A DNA stretch of 64,000 nucleotides from an uncultured Clostridium sp. (GTDB lineage: Bacteria > Bacillota > Clostridia > Clostridiales > Clostridiaceae), in NCBI GenBank assembly GCA_900547475.1, contig URGW01000006.1, positions 1 through 64,000 of the forward strand, written 5' to 3'. Every line of letters starts with the position of its first letter. Positions within the stretch are counted from its first letter, which is position 1. Below the pieces are notes generated by a model. The model ran no database searches, was not told the origin of the DNA, and saw only the letters and a program-made list of their open reading frames with translations. A program made the translations under genes and the position numbers. Positions 1-8,026 of the stretch are shown in pieces.

Positions 1-85
1 CGTATCTTCTGCCCTTTCCCATAATTGACACATCCTTTCTTAACTAAATATTATTTTACTTAGTTCGATTTAATGTGTCCACTAC
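1..85 (-). mobile_element. possible edge of an insertion sequence (first codons of an orfA)
   Basis: On the minus strand an ATG at 22 reads MGKGRRY out of the window, about 14 bases downstream of an AAAGGA ribosome site. Upstream lies TGGACACATTAA (near 70-82), which resembles the terminal repeat of IS3-family elements. Only seven codons are visible, so this is a weak inference and the element could be something else. Confidence 0.3.
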
Positions 86-246
86 TTTATACTAACACCA
101 GTTTTTAAACTCGCTGTTAGCTCAAACAGTAAAAACTTCTTTACGCAAATTTTACTACATCAATTATTAAATTCTACGGCTCAATTTCAATGTTCCCTCC
201 AAATAAATATTTCATTTTTTCTTTTTCCATGTGTTTGCTTATAACG

Positions 247-385
247 CCACCTTAAAAGTTAATATTTTCTGCTACAAATTTTCTTATGATGCAATAATTA
301 ATTTGTGTATTAACACGCTTAGTTTATTTAAGAATTAGTAATCAATAATGTAAAATACAGCAGAAGTCGTTAACTTTTAAGGTGG
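247..385. repeat. MITE-like element with terminal inverted repeats
   Basis: The 16 bases CCACCTTAAAAGTTAA at 247-262 recur exactly inverted at 370-385. A second inverted match (TTCTGCT at the inner edge of the left arm against AGCAGAA) extends the arms to about 27 bases with a mismatched middle. The roughly 85-base centre is AT-rich and has no reading frame. Size, terminal repeats and lack of coding capacity fit a miniature inverted-repeat transposable element. No target-site duplication is obvious. Confidence 0.6.
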
Positions 386-474
386 TCACACAGAAAATTG
401 TATCTTTAAGCTTAAAGGCCAGTGATAAAGAAAAATTAATGCTATTATTGGAAGGAATATTGTAATTAAGTTTT

Positions 475-577
475 AGAATTTAATCTTTCTTGGAATAAAA
501 ACTGCGTTAAGAAGCTGAGGGAGCGAAGCGACTTTCGAAGCTTTAGCAGTTTTTATGGAAAGAAAGATATAAATTCT
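475..577. repeat. second inverted-repeat element with about 30-base arms
   Basis: The left arm at 475-505 and the right arm at 546-577 pair over about 30 bases with a few mismatches; the inner ends are ATAAAAACTGC and GCAGTTTTTAT. The loop is locally GC-rich and contains GGGAGCGAAGCGAC. A second overlapping inverted pair, GCGTTAAGAA (504-513) and TTCTTAACGC (574-583), suggests a compact folded element. It may be a MITE or the end of a decayed mobile element. The remainder of 1-650 shows no supportable gene. Confidence 0.5.
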
Positions 578-654
578 TAACGCAAATTACACAAATCCTG
601 GAGATAATATCATTAATTTTCGGCATCACGGCAATTAAAGCTGTAACGAACAAT

Positions 655-1950
655 TTAGTCAATTTCATAAACAGTAGTAGCATGAGGAGATAGTTCTTTT
701 GAAATTAGTTTATTTATACATGTATAAACTTCGCTTGTCCAAAGATCAGTAAGTTTAATTTCTGCTTCATGAATACCTAATTCGTCTAAGCTAACGGAAA
801 TATTAGAAGCTTTATCACTAAGATTGAAAAGTGCCACATACTTTTTATTATTTTTATTGTTATTAGCTGACCAAATAGCTTTTGTATCATCAAGATAAAT
901 TTGTTTAGGCTGACAATCTGGTGTAAGCATGTTTAAAACTTTTTTATTTGTTAGCAGAGATAATGTCCATTGATCTAATTTAGTCATTTCGGCACCTAAC
1001 ATTAAAGGAGAGCCGAATAAACACCATAGTGTTATCATTGTTTGTTGTTCATCTTTAGTAAAGTTTGTTAATCTCTCTTTGCCGAAGCCTTTACCTAAAT
1101 ATCCTAAGGGCAACATATCGCAGTCAGGATAACATCCTTCAGACACATGATTTTGCCATAGTTCACAACGGTAAAACATATCTTTAAGAAGAGTCCAATT
1201 ATCCCAAAAATCATCAGTAATACGCCACATATTAGCATACTTTTCATAATGCCATGCTTTATCTATAAGAGCAGGACCTGGAGATAGGGAAAGAACAATA
1301 GGTCTTTTACATTTTTCAATAGCTTTTGATATCATTTCAATTTCATGCCTAGCAGAATACTGATTTTCACGATAAATATTTGTATTACATATGTCATCAC
1401 ATTTTATAAAATCAACGCCCCAGCAAGAATAAAGCTCAATTAAAGAGTCGTAATAAGCTTGTCCTTCAGAAGTATTACGAACTCCATACATATCTGGGTT
1501 CCAACCGCATATAGAGCTAGGATCAGCAATCATATCAGCAGTAGTATTACAATTTTTAACTTTAAAATGATTATGAGCAGCAATACGTGGAATACCTCTC
1601 ATAATATGAATTCCGAATTTTAGACCAAGATTATGAATATATTCTGCTAATGGAGCAAAGCCGGCCCCATCTACTGATGAAGGAAAACGCTGTGGATCTG
1701 GTTGCAATCTAGAAAATTCATCAATTTCTAACTTTGAAAAAGGGATGTATTGAAATTTATCACGCATTGAGCCAGCATTATGGGCATACCATTGGATATC
1801 AACAACAATATATTCCCAACCATATTCTTTCAAATTTTTAGCCATATAATTTGCATTAGCTTTAATTTGTTCTTCATTTGCTGTAGTATCATAATAATCA
1901 TAACTATTCCACCCCATAGGTGGAGTTTTAGCAAAGGTATTTTTATTCAT
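655..1950 (-). CDS. GH27 family alpha-galactosidase-type glycosidase
   Basis: A 431-residue enzyme of glycoside hydrolase family 27, a retaining (beta/alpha)8 barrel that normally removes terminal alpha-galactose. The N-terminus carries the family signature TPPMGWNSYD. Asp185 in DFIKCDDI is the expected nucleophile and Asp247 in RITDDFWDNW the expected acid/base. The last ~80 residues form the usual beta-sandwich domain. There is no signal peptide, so it acts in the cytoplasm. GH27 also contains beta-L-arabinopyranosidases and alpha-N-acetylgalactosaminidases, so the substrate is open. It is divergent from an AraC regulator, with a GGAG ribosome site just upstream. Confidence 0.85.
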   Translation of the reverse strand: MNKNTFAKTPPMGWNSYDYYDTTANEEQIKANANYMAKNLKEYGWEYIVVDIQWYAHNAGSMRDKFQYIPFSKLEIDEFSRLQPDPQRFPSSVDGAGFAPLAEYIHNLGLKFGIHIMRGIPRIAAHNHFKVKNCNTTADMIADPSSICGWNPDMYGVRNTSEGQAYYDSLIELYSCWGVDFIKCDDICNTNIYRENQYSARHEIEMISKAIEKCKRPIVLSLSPGPALIDKAWHYEKYANMWRITDDFWDNWTLLKDMFYRCELWQNHVSEGCYPDCDMLPLGYLGKGFGKERLTNFTKDEQQTMITLWCLFGSPLMLGAEMTKLDQWTLSLLTNKKVLNMLTPDCQPKQIYLDDTKAIWSANNNKNNKKYVALFNLSDKASNISVSLDELGIHEAEIKLTDLWTSEVYTCINKLISKELSPHATTVYEID

Positions 1951-1960
1951 AGTTTACTCC

Positions 1961-2000
1961 TTTAAATAGCAATTTATTGATTTAAATAGAAAAAATTGAA
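1961..2000. promoter_or_regulatory. tandem 20-bp direct repeats between GH27 and AraC genes
   Basis: TTTAAATAG starts at 1961 and again at 1981; the two 20-base units share most bases (TTTAAATAGnAAnnnATTGA). Direct repeats two helical turns apart are typical half-sites for AraC-family proteins, and an araC-type gene starts at 2079. The repeats lie very close to the GH27 ribosome site, so the mode of action is unclear. Confidence 0.45.
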
Positions 2001-2078
2001 TTTATTACAAGTTAATTATAATATATATTATATAGGTAAAAAAAGGATAGAACTTTGATATTGGAGGGTAATTTTTTG

Positions 2079-2921
2079 ATGCATTATAAAATTGGTTCAT
2101 TTGGTATTTTGAATATAGATGATATGAACAATCCACCATTACTTTTATTAGATGGGGGAATAGAGAAAAGATTTAATGAAAATTATGAGTTTTTTAATAA
2201 TAAGCGTCCTGAGTATAAGGGATATTTATTTCAATATACTCTACAAGGAAGAGGTATTTTTGAGAAGAGAGGATATTGTCATGATATAAATGAAGAGGAA
2301 GGATTTATTGTAAAGTTTCCAGAAGAAAGCAAATATTATCTGAATAAAAATGATAATATTTCTTGGATGTTTATTTATTTACATTTTGATGGATTTGCAG
2401 CAGAAACGTTTGTGGAAAAATTAAGTAGAATATGCGGGGATAAATTCACATTGAGAAGAGATAGTATACCTATTCGAATGGCAGTTAATTTTCAAAATAA
2501 GATGATGAATGGTGAAAGGTTAGACAAGTATGAAAGTGGAGAGTTTTTGTACAAATTTTTATGTGAGCTATTAAGAGAAGTAGAAAATCCAAGAGGAGTT
2601 AATAATAATATAGTAAAGATTGCGGAAAATATTATGAATGATGAATACGGAAGCATTGAAGGGATAGATAGTCTGGCAACTAGATTAGGGATTTCAGTAG
2701 AGCATTTTATTAGAACTTTCAAATCAGAAAAAAATATAACACCAATAAAATATTTAACAAATTTAAGAGTTCAGGCATCAATGAATGATCTTTTAAATAC
2801 AAATGAGAAGCTTGATATTATTGCAAATAGAAATGGTTTTTCAAGTGGAAATTACTTTTGCAAGGTATTTAGAAAAAGTGTAGGAATGTCACCTAATGAG
2901 TATAGAAGAAATAGAAGATAA
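2079..2921 (+). CDS. AraC family transcriptional regulator
   Basis: About 280 residues. The N-terminal half looks like an AraC-type cupin sensor domain and the C-terminal ~100 residues carry two helix-turn-helix motifs (SLATRLGISVEHFIRTFK, then the family block ending GMSPNEYRRNRR). I start at ATG 2079, ten bases after GGAGGG, rather than at the in-frame TTG 2055, which has no ribosome site. Divergent from the GH27 gene, it probably activates that gene in response to an alpha-galactoside or its product. The effector is inferred from context only. Confidence 0.85.
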   Translation: MHYKIGSFGILNIDDMNNPPLLLLDGGIEKRFNENYEFFNNKRPEYKGYLFQYTLQGRGIFEKRGYCHDINEEEGFIVKFPEESKYYLNKNDNISWMFIYLHFDGFAAETFVEKLSRICGDKFTLRRDSIPIRMAVNFQNKMMNGERLDKYESGEFLYKFLCELLREVENPRGVNNNIVKIAENIMNDEYGSIEGIDSLATRLGISVEHFIRTFKSEKNITPIKYLTNLRVQASMNDLLNTNEKLDIIANRNGFSSGNYFCKVFRKSVGMSPNEYRRNRR

Positions 2922-3146
2922 TAATTAAAAAACTTAGATTATAGTAAAACATTAGATATTATTAACAAAATACATTTTTTATATATTAATAAAATAAGAA
3001 TTCAAATTTGAATTTTCACTTTATTTTTAGCTACTATAGAGATTAGCTTTATGAATCTCATTCATATTTAAATAAAGGATGAATTAAGGAAATGTAGATA
3101 AAGGATAGATGATTTAATTGAATTTAGGATTAATCTATATATTGGA

Positions 3147-3176
3147 TTGACCTAGAAAGTGAATTTTTATTATAAT
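3147..3176 (+). promoter_or_regulatory. sigma-A type promoter for the LacI gene at 3210
   Basis: TTGACC (3147-3152) and TATAAT (3171-3176) are separated by 18 bases and end about 34 bases before the start codon. Further upstream, a 16-base palindrome of AATTCAAA and its complement sits at 2999-3014. Confidence 0.5.
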
Positions 3177-3209
3177 TATTAATATTAATTAAGATAGGGG
3201 ATTAAGAAT

Positions 3210-4190
3210 ATGGCGACAATAGTAGATGTTGCAAAGTTAGCAGGAGTTACTCCTACAACTGTATCACGAGTTATTAATAATAGAGGGTATATTAGTGAAA
3301 AAACAAAAAATAAAGTTCATGAGGCAATGGAGCAATTAGGATATCAACCTAATGAAATAGCTCGCTCGTTAACAAAGCAAAAAAGTAACACTATAGGTGT
3401 AATAGTTCCACATATATCTCATCCATATTTTGCAAAGCTAATCAGTAATTTAGAAAATGAAGCAGCTAAAAGTGGTTATAAGATAATTTTATGTAATAGT
3501 AAAGAAAAAGCTGAAAAGGAAAAACAGTATTTGGATATGTGCAAAAGCAATAGGGTGGCAGGAATAATTTTATGTAGTGGTAATGTTGAATCCAATAAGA
3601 TTAATACTGGTAATATTCCAATAGTTTTATTGGAGAAAAACTTTGAAGATGGTAAACTAGGAATTCAATGTGATAATTATCAAGGAGGAAAACTTGCAAC
3701 AGAACATTTAATAGATTGTGGTTGTAAAAGATTATTACATTTTAGTGGAGTAATTGATGAAGAGATGCCAGCAGATAATAGAGAAAAAGCATTTATAGAT
3801 ATATGTAATGAAAATAATATTGAGTTCTTTATTAGAAAATATGATATAGATACATATAATGAAATGAATTATTATGGATATATAAAAGAGACACTTAAGG
3901 AAATAGAAAATATTGATGGAATATTTTCTAGTAGTGATTTGATTGCAGCGCAGGTTATTCAAGTTTGTAATGAATTAAATATCAGAATTCCACAGGATAT
4001 TAAGCTTATTGGATTTGATGATGTTGAAATAGCTAAATTAACAACACCAACTATAACAACGATACATCAACCAATTAAGGAAATGGCTAAATTAGCAATT
4101 GAATTGGTAGATAGTAAATATAAAAATATAGAAGTAAATGAGCAAACTATATTACCTATAGAATTAGTTGTTAGAAATAGTACAAAATAA
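3210..4190 (+). CDS. LacI family transcriptional regulator
   Basis: 326 residues. The N-terminus has the classic LacI helix-turn-helix and hinge helix (TIVDVAKLAGVTPTTVSRVI, then NEIARSLTKQKS). It is followed by a periplasmic-binding-protein-like sensor with the usual IGVIVPHISHPYFAKL strand. ATG is preceded by GGGG. The gene stands alone between an araC gene and an IS remnant, so the operon it controls is not obvious; the sugar genes on either side are candidates. Length is normal for the family. Confidence 0.9.
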   Translation: MATIVDVAKLAGVTPTTVSRVINNRGYISEKTKNKVHEAMEQLGYQPNEIARSLTKQKSNTIGVIVPHISHPYFAKLISNLENEAAKSGYKIILCNSKEKAEKEKQYLDMCKSNRVAGIILCSGNVESNKINTGNIPIVLLEKNFEDGKLGIQCDNYQGGKLATEHLIDCGCKRLLHFSGVIDEEMPADNREKAFIDICNENNIEFFIRKYDIDTYNEMNYYGYIKETLKEIENIDGIFSSSDLIAAQVIQVCNELNIRIPQDIKLIGFDDVEIAKLTTPTITTIHQPIKEMAKLAIELVDSKYKNIEVNEQTILPIELVVRNSTK

Positions 4191-4239
4191 TTTTGAGTAA
4201 TAAATAAAAAAATATATTTATAAACTAAGTGAAGTGACT

Positions 4240-4760
4240 CCTAGCAAGTAGAGCTGGTAAATAATATAAAATTAAGCTGTTAAGGTGTAGCTTCTATATT
4301 TAATAGGAGTCATACCTTTTAGCTTCTTTTGTAATATTTTTGTATTGTAAAATTTAATATATTCGTCTATAGCTTGTTCAAGTTCTTCAAAAGTAGAAAA
4401 CTTTTTTAGATAATACATTTCACATCCTTTAACTTAAGAAATAATTCTCCATTTTTAAACGTCTATTTTCCACCTCTAAAAACTTTAATTGTGCTGAAAA
4501 CCTTTCTGATTTAGTTAACTCCTCAAATGATTTATTTTTACTACGTCTATCGACTAGTGCGTTATATCCATTTTTATTATATGTAAGCCAAGTTCTTTGG
4601 TTATACAATTATTTTATATATTTTCATTAAAATATTCTTCTACAAATTTAAATTTAATTTCATATGATATCTTAGCTTTTCTTCCAATAAAAATTACTCC
4701 CTTTATATTAATAATAGTTTTATTATTTTAACTGTCTACTATAAAGGGAGCATATCATTA
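4240..4760 (-). pseudogene. decayed IS3-family insertion sequence
   Basis: Minus-strand translation gives pieces of both IS3-type proteins. At about 4690-4630 is an OrfA start-like piece (GRKAKISYEIKFKFVEEYF). At about 4610-4440 is the rest of OrfA with its zipper region (LKFLEVENRRLKMENYF). At about 4420-4290 is the very C-terminus of the OrfB transposase (EYIKFYNTKILQKKLKGMTP). Stop codons and a large deletion remove the catalytic DDE core. Repeated CTCCCTTTATA near the right end probably marks the former terminus. The element cannot move by itself. Confidence 0.8.
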
Positions 4761-4780
4761 ATGATACGAATTATTTTTAT

Positions 4781-5827
4781 CTAAAGAATAAAGTTAGTAG
4801 AGTCTCTATAAATAATAGATGTTTTGACATAGGTTATAGAAAATGGAGAATCAACATTTTTAATTCTATTAAGAAGTATTTTAGCTGCAGATTTACCCAT
4901 TTCAAAACTTTCTATTGATACTGTTGTAAGTTTAGGGGCTATGATTTTTGATTCCATACAATCGTCAAAACCACAAACAATAACGTCTTTAGGTATAGAA
5001 TAATTTAATTCTTTTAATGCATTTATTAATGTGATTGCTATAAAATCATTTGCGCAAATAAATGCTTGAGGGAATGAGGGCAACTTTTTTAGTTTTTCGA
5101 TTAACCATGAGGAATTTCCATAAGGATTTTTATCGTTTTCTAAAATTGAATTATCCAATGTAAAAGGTATTCTATGATCTAATAAGGCAGTTATGTATCC
5201 TTGCCAACGTTCATAAAAGCTTTGACAGTGAGTATTATCCCCTATAAATCCGATATTTGTAATATTATTATTTAGTAAGTCTGTTGTAAGAGTATATACA
5301 CTTGAGAAGTTTTCCATCAAAATTATATCAGCAGCTAAGTTAGTATTATCCTTGATTGGGGAGCAATCTACAAAAAGTGTAGGTAAGTTTAAAGAACAAA
5401 TAAGGTTACTATAAGCTCTATCAAACATTTCTATGCAAAGTATCCCATCGACTAAATCTGGATTGAAGCTATTAGGTAATGTTAAGTTTTGAAGTTCAGA
5501 ATCTCTTATTAAATATATAGAAAGTTTAATTCCGTAAGAGCTCATTTTTTTTTCAAATCCAGATAAAAAGTTACTTCCAAAGTGAGAGCCTGTTGGCATA
5601 TTGCTTGTAAACAATGCTATTTCTTTATTTTTTAAATATTCCTTGGATGAAGAAGTTGTTTGTATATATGAAAATTGTTTGTAGCCCATTTCTATAGCTG
5701 TTTGTAGGACTTTGTTTTTAGTTTCTTCTGAAATAATTCCTGTATTATTAAGAGCTTTAGAAACTGTATTTCTAGATATATTTAATTTATCTGCAATATC
5801 CTGAAGTCTTATTTTTTTGTTTTCCAT
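4781..5827 (-). CDS. LacI family transcriptional regulator
   Basis: 348 residues with an N-terminal LacI helix-turn-helix (RLQDIADKLNISRNTVSKAL) and a sugar-sensing domain; the C-terminal part keeps the family pattern of FDDCMESKIIAPKLTTVSIE. It is divergent from the ABC importer and fructan genes starting at 6121, and the spacer holds two dyads. It is therefore the most likely repressor of that operon, with a fructan or sucrose-type effector. The sequence is fairly divergent from well-studied members, so the effector is a guess. Confidence 0.88.
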   Translation of the reverse strand: MENKKIRLQDIADKLNISRNTVSKALNNTGIISEETKNKVLQTAIEMGYKQFSYIQTTSSSKEYLKNKEIALFTSNMPTGSHFGSNFLSGFEKKMSSYGIKLSIYLIRDSELQNLTLPNSFNPDLVDGILCIEMFDRAYSNLICSLNLPTLFVDCSPIKDNTNLAADIILMENFSSVYTLTTDLLNNNITNIGFIGDNTHCQSFYERWQGYITALLDHRIPFTLDNSILENDKNPYGNSSWLIEKLKKLPSFPQAFICANDFIAITLINALKELNYSIPKDVIVCGFDDCMESKIIAPKLTTVSIESFEMGKSAAKILLNRIKNVDSPFSITYVKTSIIYRDSTNFIL

Positions 5828-5927
5828 CTTTAATAAACTCCTTTAATGTAAATTAATTATTCCTAAGTTTAATGCTTGTATAAAGATTATAGCATAAATA
5901 AAGAAAAAGTAGAATGATAATTTGTTT

Positions 5928-5942
5928 ATTTGTGTTACAAAT
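5928..5942. promoter_or_regulatory. dyad ATTTGT-N3-ACAAAT, candidate LacI-type operator
   Basis: A perfect 6-base inverted repeat with a 3-base centre lies in the divergent spacer about 100 bases upstream of the lacI start at 5827. With the dyad at 6052-6074 it could give two sites for the adjacent regulator. Confidence 0.35.
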
Positions 5943-5999
5943 GTAAAATAAAATATGGGTAAAAAGTAATAAAAATATATTTTAATGTAACAAAAAATG

Positions 6000-6074
6000 T
6001 TGACAATATAGAAAAAGAATGATAATATTTAGTTGTAACTAAGAGAAAATGTTTACATATTGTGCAAATGTAAA
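6000..6074 (+). promoter_or_regulatory. promoter and downstream operator of the ABC importer operon
   Basis: TTGACA at 6000-6005 is followed after 17 bases by TAATAT (6023-6028; GATAAT two bases earlier is an alternative). Just downstream, TTTACAT (6052-6058) and ATGTAAA (6068-6074) flank TTG-TG-CAA, a dyad of the size and symmetry LacI proteins bind. Its position after the start site fits repression by blocking elongation or clearance. Confidence 0.5.
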
Positions 6075-6120
6075 AAAGTATTTTGGGTTTGTAAATGATT
6101 TTAGGGAGGGTAGATTTGTA

Positions 6121-7098
6121 TTGAGTGAGATTGGAAATAGTATTAAAGTTACAAATGAAAAAGTAAATAAAAGTAAGAAAACAAAAGGGAACTTTAAGAA
6201 GAAGTTAGGGTATATGAGAAAAAATTATCAATTGTATTTATTCTTTATGTTACCACCGCTATTATTATTGATTATATTTAAGTATATTCCAATTGGGGGT
6301 ATATTAATGGCCTTTGAGGATTATAGTCCAATTCAAGGTCTTTTAGGTAGTGAGTGGGTTGGATTTAAACATTTTGCTAGATTTTTATCATCACCAGATT
6401 TTATGAATTTATTAATGAATACTCTTAAATTAAGTGTATTTGGGTTATTGTGGGGATTTCCTATACCTATTATATTAGCAATATTAATATCGAGAGTTAA
6501 AAGTGAAAAGATAAGAAAAAATATACAGCTTATAATTTATGCACCAAACTTTATTTCGGTAATAGTTATATCAGGTATGATAATTATATTTTTATCACCA
6601 GTAGGGCCAATTAATCAATTATTTGGAACAACAATTAATTTTATGGCAAAGCCTGAGGCCTTTAGAACTATTTATATTGCAAGTGGAATATGGCAAGGAG
6701 CAGGATGGGCTTCGATAATATATACAGCTGCATTGTCAAATGCAAGCAAAGAACTTACAGAAGCAGCAATTATAGATGGAGCTAATATTTTTCAACAAAT
6801 ATGGAATGTTGATATACCTGCAATAAAACCTATAATGGTAATTCAATTTATATTATCTGCAGGAAGTATTATGAGTATAGGTTTTGAAAAAGCATTGGCA
6901 CTTCAAAATAATTTAAATTTACCGGCCTCAGAAATATTACCAACATATGTGTATAAAATGGGGCTACAAATGGGAGATTATAGTTTTTCAACAGCAGTAG
7001 GGTTATTTAATGCCATAATTAATGTAATATTACTAATTATAGTTAATACAGCTGCAAATAAATTAAGTAAGGATGATGAAGAAGTACAAGGATTATAG
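6121..7098 (+). CDS. CUT1-type sugar ABC transporter permease (LplB/YtcP-like)
   Basis: A 325-residue inner-membrane permease, six membrane spans, with the EAA-type loop for the ATPase (ELTEAAIIDGANIFQQIWNV). I choose TTG 6121, ten bases after GGGAGGG; an upstream in-frame ATG at 6049 has no ribosome site and would put the operator inside the gene. It pairs with the next permease and the lipoprotein to form an oligosaccharide importer. No ATPase gene is present in the window, so a shared MsmK-type ATPase elsewhere is implied. The fructan genes that follow suggest fructo-oligosaccharide or sucrose as substrate. Confidence 0.88.
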   Translation: MSEIGNSIKVTNEKVNKSKKTKGNFKKKLGYMRKNYQLYLFFMLPPLLLLIIFKYIPIGGILMAFEDYSPIQGLLGSEWVGFKHFARFLSSPDFMNLLMNTLKLSVFGLLWGFPIPIILAILISRVKSEKIRKNIQLIIYAPNFISVIVISGMIIIFLSPVGPINQLFGTTINFMAKPEAFRTIYIASGIWQGAGWASIIYTAALSNASKELTEAAIIDGANIFQQIWNVDIPAIKPIMVIQFILSAGSIMSIGFEKALALQNNLNLPASEILPTYVYKMGLQMGDYSFSTAVGLFNAIINVILLIIVNTAANKLSKDDEEVQGL

Positions 7099-7110
7099 GA
7101 GGTTAATAAG

Positions 7111-8007
7111 ATGAAAAAGAAAAGAAAGTCAAGTCTATCTGTATCAGATAAACTAATAATGGGTAGTGGTTATGTTTTATTAGCGATGTTTGTACTTCTA
7201 ATTATTATACCATTAATATATGTAGTAGTAGCATCATTTATGGATCCTACAGTTCTTAATAATGAGGGAATTAGTTTTAATTTTAGTAAATGGTCATTAG
7301 AAGGATATAATAGAGTTTTTCAAGATGATATGATTTTAAGAGGATTTATAAATTCTATCTTTTACTCTATATCATTTGCTGTTATATCTGTTGTAGCTAC
7401 ACTTTTTGCGGCATATCCGCTTTCAAAGCAAGAGTTTGTAGGAAGAAAATTTATCAATATGCTTTATGTTATAACAATGTTTATTGGTGGTGGATTAATG
7501 CCAACATATCTTTTAATGGACAAGTTACATCTATTAAATACACCTTGGGCAATAATATTGCCAGGTGCAATAAATGTATGGAATATAATGTTGGCTAAAA
7601 CTTATTTTAGAAGTTTACCAAAAGAACTAAGAGAAGCATCGTCAATAGATGGTGCTAGTGAAATAACTCATTTCTTTAAGATTGTTTTACCTGTATGTAA
7701 ACCAATAATAGCTGTATTGATGTTGTACCAATTTGTAGGTCAATGGAATAGTTATTTTGATGCAATGATTTATTTAGATGATGCATCATTACAACCGTTA
7801 CAATTAGTAATTAGGTCAATACTTATTCAAAACACACCAGCAACAGGTATGATTGCTGATATACAAAGTACAGCAGAAATGGCTAAAATAGCTGAATTAT
7901 TAAAATATTCAACAATAGTTATTTCTAGTTTACCATTATTAATAATGTATCCATTTTTCCAAAAATATTTTGATAAGGGAATTATGATAGGTTCAGTAAA
8001 AGGATAA
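7111..8007 (+). CDS. carbohydrate ABC transporter permease (CUT1)
   Basis: 298 residues and six predicted membrane helices. The ATPase-contact loop reads ELREASSIDGASEITHFFKI, and the C-terminal KYFDKGIMIGSVKG block is characteristic of the second permease of LplB/LplC-type systems. It starts 12 bases after its partner gene with a good AGGAGG site, so the two are cotranscribed. It forms a heterodimeric membrane channel with the protein at 6121-7098. Confidence 0.9.
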   Translation: MKKKRKSSLSVSDKLIMGSGYVLLAMFVLLIIIPLIYVVVASFMDPTVLNNEGISFNFSKWSLEGYNRVFQDDMILRGFINSIFYSISFAVISVVATLFAAYPLSKQEFVGRKFINMLYVITMFIGGGLMPTYLLMDKLHLLNTPWAIILPGAINVWNIMLAKTYFRSLPKELREASSIDGASEITHFFKIVLPVCKPIIAVLMLYQFVGQWNSYFDAMIYLDDASLQPLQLVIRSILIQNTPATGMIADIQSTAEMAKIAELLKYSTIVISSLPLLIMYPFFQKYFDKGIMIGSVKG

Positions 8008-8026
8008 TAGAAAAGGAGATGTTTTT

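Noticed and set aside
6049..6120. Upstream ATG start for the first ABC permease
   Set aside because: It has no ribosome site and would place the operator-like dyad within the coding sequence; TTG 6121 has GGGAGGG at a good distance.
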